5,028 nucleotides of DNA from an uncultured Pleurocapsa sp. Lineage in GTDB: Bacteria > Cyanobacteriota > Cyanobacteriia > Cyanobacteriales > Xenococcaceae. Below, piece by piece: positions 2,947-5,028 of this stretch. The stretch is taken from assembly GCA_937884735.1 (NCBI GenBank), contig CAKZYI010000912.1, positions 1 through 5,028 of the forward strand, in the 5' to 3' direction. The notes under the pieces are model-generated. The model was not told the DNA's origin and did no database searches. It saw only the letters and a program-made list of their open reading frames with translations. Made by a program: the position numbers and the translations under genes. Each line of letters opens with the position of its first letter. The stretch's first letter is position 1.

Positions 2947-5028
2947 CTATACCGTAACTCCTTCCAGTTCATCCTCGGTAGATTGATACAACTCTTGTAA
3001 CTGCTCCAACTTCTCTTCATCCGCATTCCATAAACCCCTTCCTTGAGCTTCGATCGCTCGTGCGACAATATTACGAAAGGCTTCAGGATTGGCTTCTCGT
3101 AACTTAGCTGCCATTTCTGCATCCAAAGCATAGGTATCAACTGCTTGGTCGTATACCCAGTCATCTTTAAAGTTGGCTGTACCGCCCCAACCGACTAAAG
3201 CTGTCATTCGTTGGGAGATTTCATAAGCACCGCCAGATCCTTGATCTGCCATCGCTTCAGCCCATTTAGGATTGAGTAATTTGGTGCGGTATTCCATGCG
3301 GAGTAAATCTTTGAGCTTGCGGGGATTAGTATCTTTAGAAAAACTTTCTACAAAAGAAGCTTCTACTTCTTTTCCGCTTTGTTTTTCTGCTGCCAGCTTT
3401 AAACCGCCCGTGTTGCCATAATATTCTTGGATGTCGGTCAAGCCGTATTCTACTGAGTCTATTTCTTGAATAATTTGACTGCTAGTTTCAAGTAACTGCG
3501 TTAATACTTCTGGTCTGGCTTGTCCTTTATCTTTGCGTCCGTAACTAAAGACGTTGCGGTTTTTCCATGTGTCTGCCAGTTCGTCGCTAGAATCCCAGTT
3601 ACTATCTACCACTTGGTCATTAACTAAAGATCCAAAATCCCCCGCAGGATTGGAAAACATTCTTGCGCTAGCATTTTCTATCCCCTGGGCTTCTAATGCT
3701 AGACAATGCTTGCGAATATAATTATCATCTTCTGATTCCTCTGCTTCTGCTGCCCTTCTAAACAAATCGTCTAGCAGTTCAATAATATTGACAAAAGTAT
3801 CGCGGAAGATTCCCGACAGGTTGGCTAAAACATCTATACGAGGATGTCCCACTTCTTCGACGGGTTTTAACTCATAGCGGACGATTCTACCCGTACCTTC
3901 TTTGACAGGTTCAGCACCGACTAATTCTAGTAGAATACCCAAAGACTCCCCTTTCGTTTTAATTGAATCCAATCCCCACAGCATTACCGCTACGGTTTCA
4001 GGATACGCGCCTTTCTCTTCCAGATTTTGTTGCAGAATTTTTCTCGCTATTTCTCTGCCTCTTTCATAAGCAGCGGGGGAAGGCATCCGATAAGGATCTA
4101 AGGCATGAATATTTCTACCTGTAGGCAACACTCCGCTGCCGTCTCGTAGTAAATCTCCGCCAGGGGCGGGGGGTATATATTCGCCGTTTAATCCCCGCAA
4201 GAGATTGGTCATTTCATCGGTATTTTGGGTTAATAATTCGGCTATTTTGGTTGCTTCATCTATTCGTGGTGATATCATCGTTCCATGATGTGGAGACGTT
4301 CCATGGAACGTCTTATGCTTCGCGGTATCCTTTAGGATTACAGGGTTTCCTGTGACGATGTTTTCAATTTCATCCTCCGACAATTCCCCATCAAAATATG
4401 CCTCTAAATACGATCGCAACTGTTCTGAATCTGGCTTTTGTCCCAATACATGCAAACCCGAAGAAAATAAACGCTGTTCCAATACCTGCAAGTATTCATA
4501 TACCTGCACAAAATATTGGTTAATGATATTTTTGCTAAATAGCTTGGAATTCTCAACAGTAAAATCAATTCCCTGCTTCGATCCTTCCTCAAACTTACAG
4601 TCTTTCTCTAAACCAACATCAACTATCTTCTGGCAAATAATATCTTGTAGGGCGTGATTTTTCTCTGTATCCTCGCGGTATTCCCCAATCAATTCCCGCA
4701 GGGCGATTAATTCCTTATACAACCCTGCACGACCATAAGGGGGAACATTATGGGAAACCAAAACACCATAACCGCGACGCTTTGCCAAAATAGACTCAGA
4801 AGGGTTATTGGCTGCATAGATATATAGGTTAGGAATATCCCCAAGTAAAATATCCGACCAAGAATAACCCGTGTTGCCCAAAGGCGAGCCTGGCAGCCAT
4901 TCCACTGTACCGTGCATCCCAAAGTGAACGACTGCATCGGCACAATATTTATTTTGCAACCATTTATAAAACGCCGTGTATTGAGGATGGGGAGTAAGAT
5001 CTTTTTCAAACATTAACCGCATCGGATC
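2947..5028 (-). CDS. chlH: Magnesium-chelatase H subunit-like protein (ChlH/BchH, CobN superfamily), C-terminal 693 aa, N-terminus outside window
   Basis: Magnesium chelatase (ChlH, ChlI, ChlD, helped by Gun4) inserts Mg2+ into protoporphyrin IX, the first committed step of chlorophyll synthesis; the H subunit binds the porphyrin and carries the active site. The visible protein reads DPMRLMFEKDLTP from the window edge; the ATG at 5020-5022 is the Met of the conserved GDPMRL motif, not a start. Counting from that Met: HFGMHGTVEWLPG (33-45, with the conserved His and Glu of the chelatase core), NPSE (73-76), KRRGYG (81-86), EYIPPAPGGD (281-290), LPTGRNIHALDP (299-310), PETVAVMLWGLDSIKTKGES (341-360), PRIDVLANLSGIFRD (394-408), FSNPAGDFGS (456-465), LNPKW (583-587), GWGGTA (611-616) and DDWVYD (620-625). 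It ends ELEGVTV. Family members are about 1,200-1,350 aa, so roughly half is present. Signature positions differ from canonical cyanobacterial ChlH, so it may be a paralog; CobN-type cobaltochelatase is the less likely alternative. The frame is intact. Confidence 0.88.
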   Translation of the reverse strand, partial: DPMRLMFEKDLTPHPQYTAFYKWLQNKYCADAVVHFGMHGTVEWLPGSPLGNTGYSWSDILLGDIPNLYIYAANNPSESILAKRRGYGVLVSHNVPPYGRAGLYKELIALRELIGEYREDTEKNHALQDIICQKIVDVGLEKDCKFEEGSKQGIDFTVENSKLFSKNIINQYFVQVYEYLQVLEQRLFSSGLHVLGQKPDSEQLRSYLEAYFDGELSEDEIENIVTGNPVILKDTAKHKTFHGTSPHHGTMISPRIDEATKIAELLTQNTDEMTNLLRGLNGEYIPPAPGGDLLRDGSGVLPTGRNIHALDPYRMPSPAAYERGREIARKILQQNLEEKGAYPETVAVMLWGLDSIKTKGESLGILLELVGAEPVKEGTGRIVRYELKPVEEVGHPRIDVLANLSGIFRDTFVNIIELLDDLFRRAAEAEESEDDNYIRKHCLALEAQGIENASARMFSNPAGDFGSLVNDQVVDSNWDSSDELADTWKNRNVFSYGRKDKGQARPEVLTQLLETSSQIIQEIDSVEYGLTDIQEYYGNTGGLKLAAEKQSGKEVEASFVESFSKDTNPRKLKDLLRMEYRTKLLNPKWAEAMADQGSGGAYEISQRMTALVGWGGTANFKDDWVYDQAVDTYALDAEMAAKLREANPEAFRNIVARAIEAQGRGLWNADEEKLEQLQELYQSTEDELEGVTV
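4274..4355. repeat. Inverted-repeat block embedded in frame in the chelatase gene
   Basis: Four inverted repeats lie in about 82 bp. ATCAT (4274-4278)/ATGAT (4285-4289). A perfect 20-bp palindrome at 4294-4313, with arm AGACGTTCCA. ATCCT/AGGAT (4327-4338). ACAGG (4340-4344)/CCTGT (4349-4353), extendable to 4355. CGTTCCATG occurs twice, at 4279-4287 and 4297-4305. The block encodes residues about 223-250 of the visible protein, including HGTSPHHGT. This lies in a weakly conserved linker between HVLGQKP (191-197) and NLLRGLNGEYI (273-283). The palindrome and the GCTTCGC word resemble short interspersed repeats I recall from filamentous and pleurocapsalean cyanobacteria, but I cannot confirm a family. 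Confidence 0.65.

Noticed and set aside
4352..4657. Plus-strand open frame inside the chelatase gene
   Set aside because: It is antisense to a well-conserved frame and its Cys/Ser-rich translation resembles no known protein.
5020..5022. ATG as the start of the chelatase gene
   Set aside because: The preceding codons encode Asp-Pro, giving the conserved DPMRL motif of H subunits; about half of the usual protein length is missing upstream.

Overview
The window is chromosomal DNA from a cyanobacterium. Three things point there: the ribosomal proteins read like cyanobacterial L11, L1, L10 and L7/L12; a magnesium-chelatase H-subunit gene (chlorophyll synthesis) lies next door; and the intergenic DNA contains the HIP1 core GCGATCGC. 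Base composition looks moderately AT-rich. I cannot name the genus.

Layout. Positions 2-2562 (+ strand) hold the ribosomal stalk operon rplK (5' end cut by the window edge) - rplA - rplJ - rplL. The gaps are 86, 304 and 128 nt. The 304-nt gap before rplJ carries an L10 leader RNA with a kink-turn-like core, a competing antiterminator pairing, a terminator-type hairpin, a further structured element, and then an unusually complete Shine-Dalgarno sequence. The rplJ-rplL gap has two small hairpins and a separate good ribosome binding site for rplL. Positions 2563-2946 are non-coding and hold a strong rho-independent terminator. Positions 5028-2947 (- strand) hold the C-terminal 693 residues of a ChlH/BchH/CobN-superfamily chelatase large subunit, convergent with the operon and truncated at its N-terminus by the window edge.

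How the genes work together. L11, L1, L10 and L7/L12 build the L1 stalk, the L7/L12 stalk and its base on the 50S subunit. The L10 leader should let the L10(L12)n complex shut down its own synthesis when it is in excess of rRNA. No rpoB follows rplL, unlike in E. coli; cyanobacteria usually keep rpoBC elsewhere. The chelatase gene is functionally unrelated and simply converges on the operon.

Most unusual points: (1) a dense block of inverted repeats, including a perfect 20-bp palindrome, lies in frame inside the chelatase gene and looks like an interspersed repeat absorbed into the protein; (2) the chelatase differs at signature positions from the canonical cyanobacterial ChlH and may be a paralog; (3) the rplJ leader has clearly readable, mutually exclusive RNA pairings. 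I see no evidence for a wholly new system here; most of the window is housekeeping.
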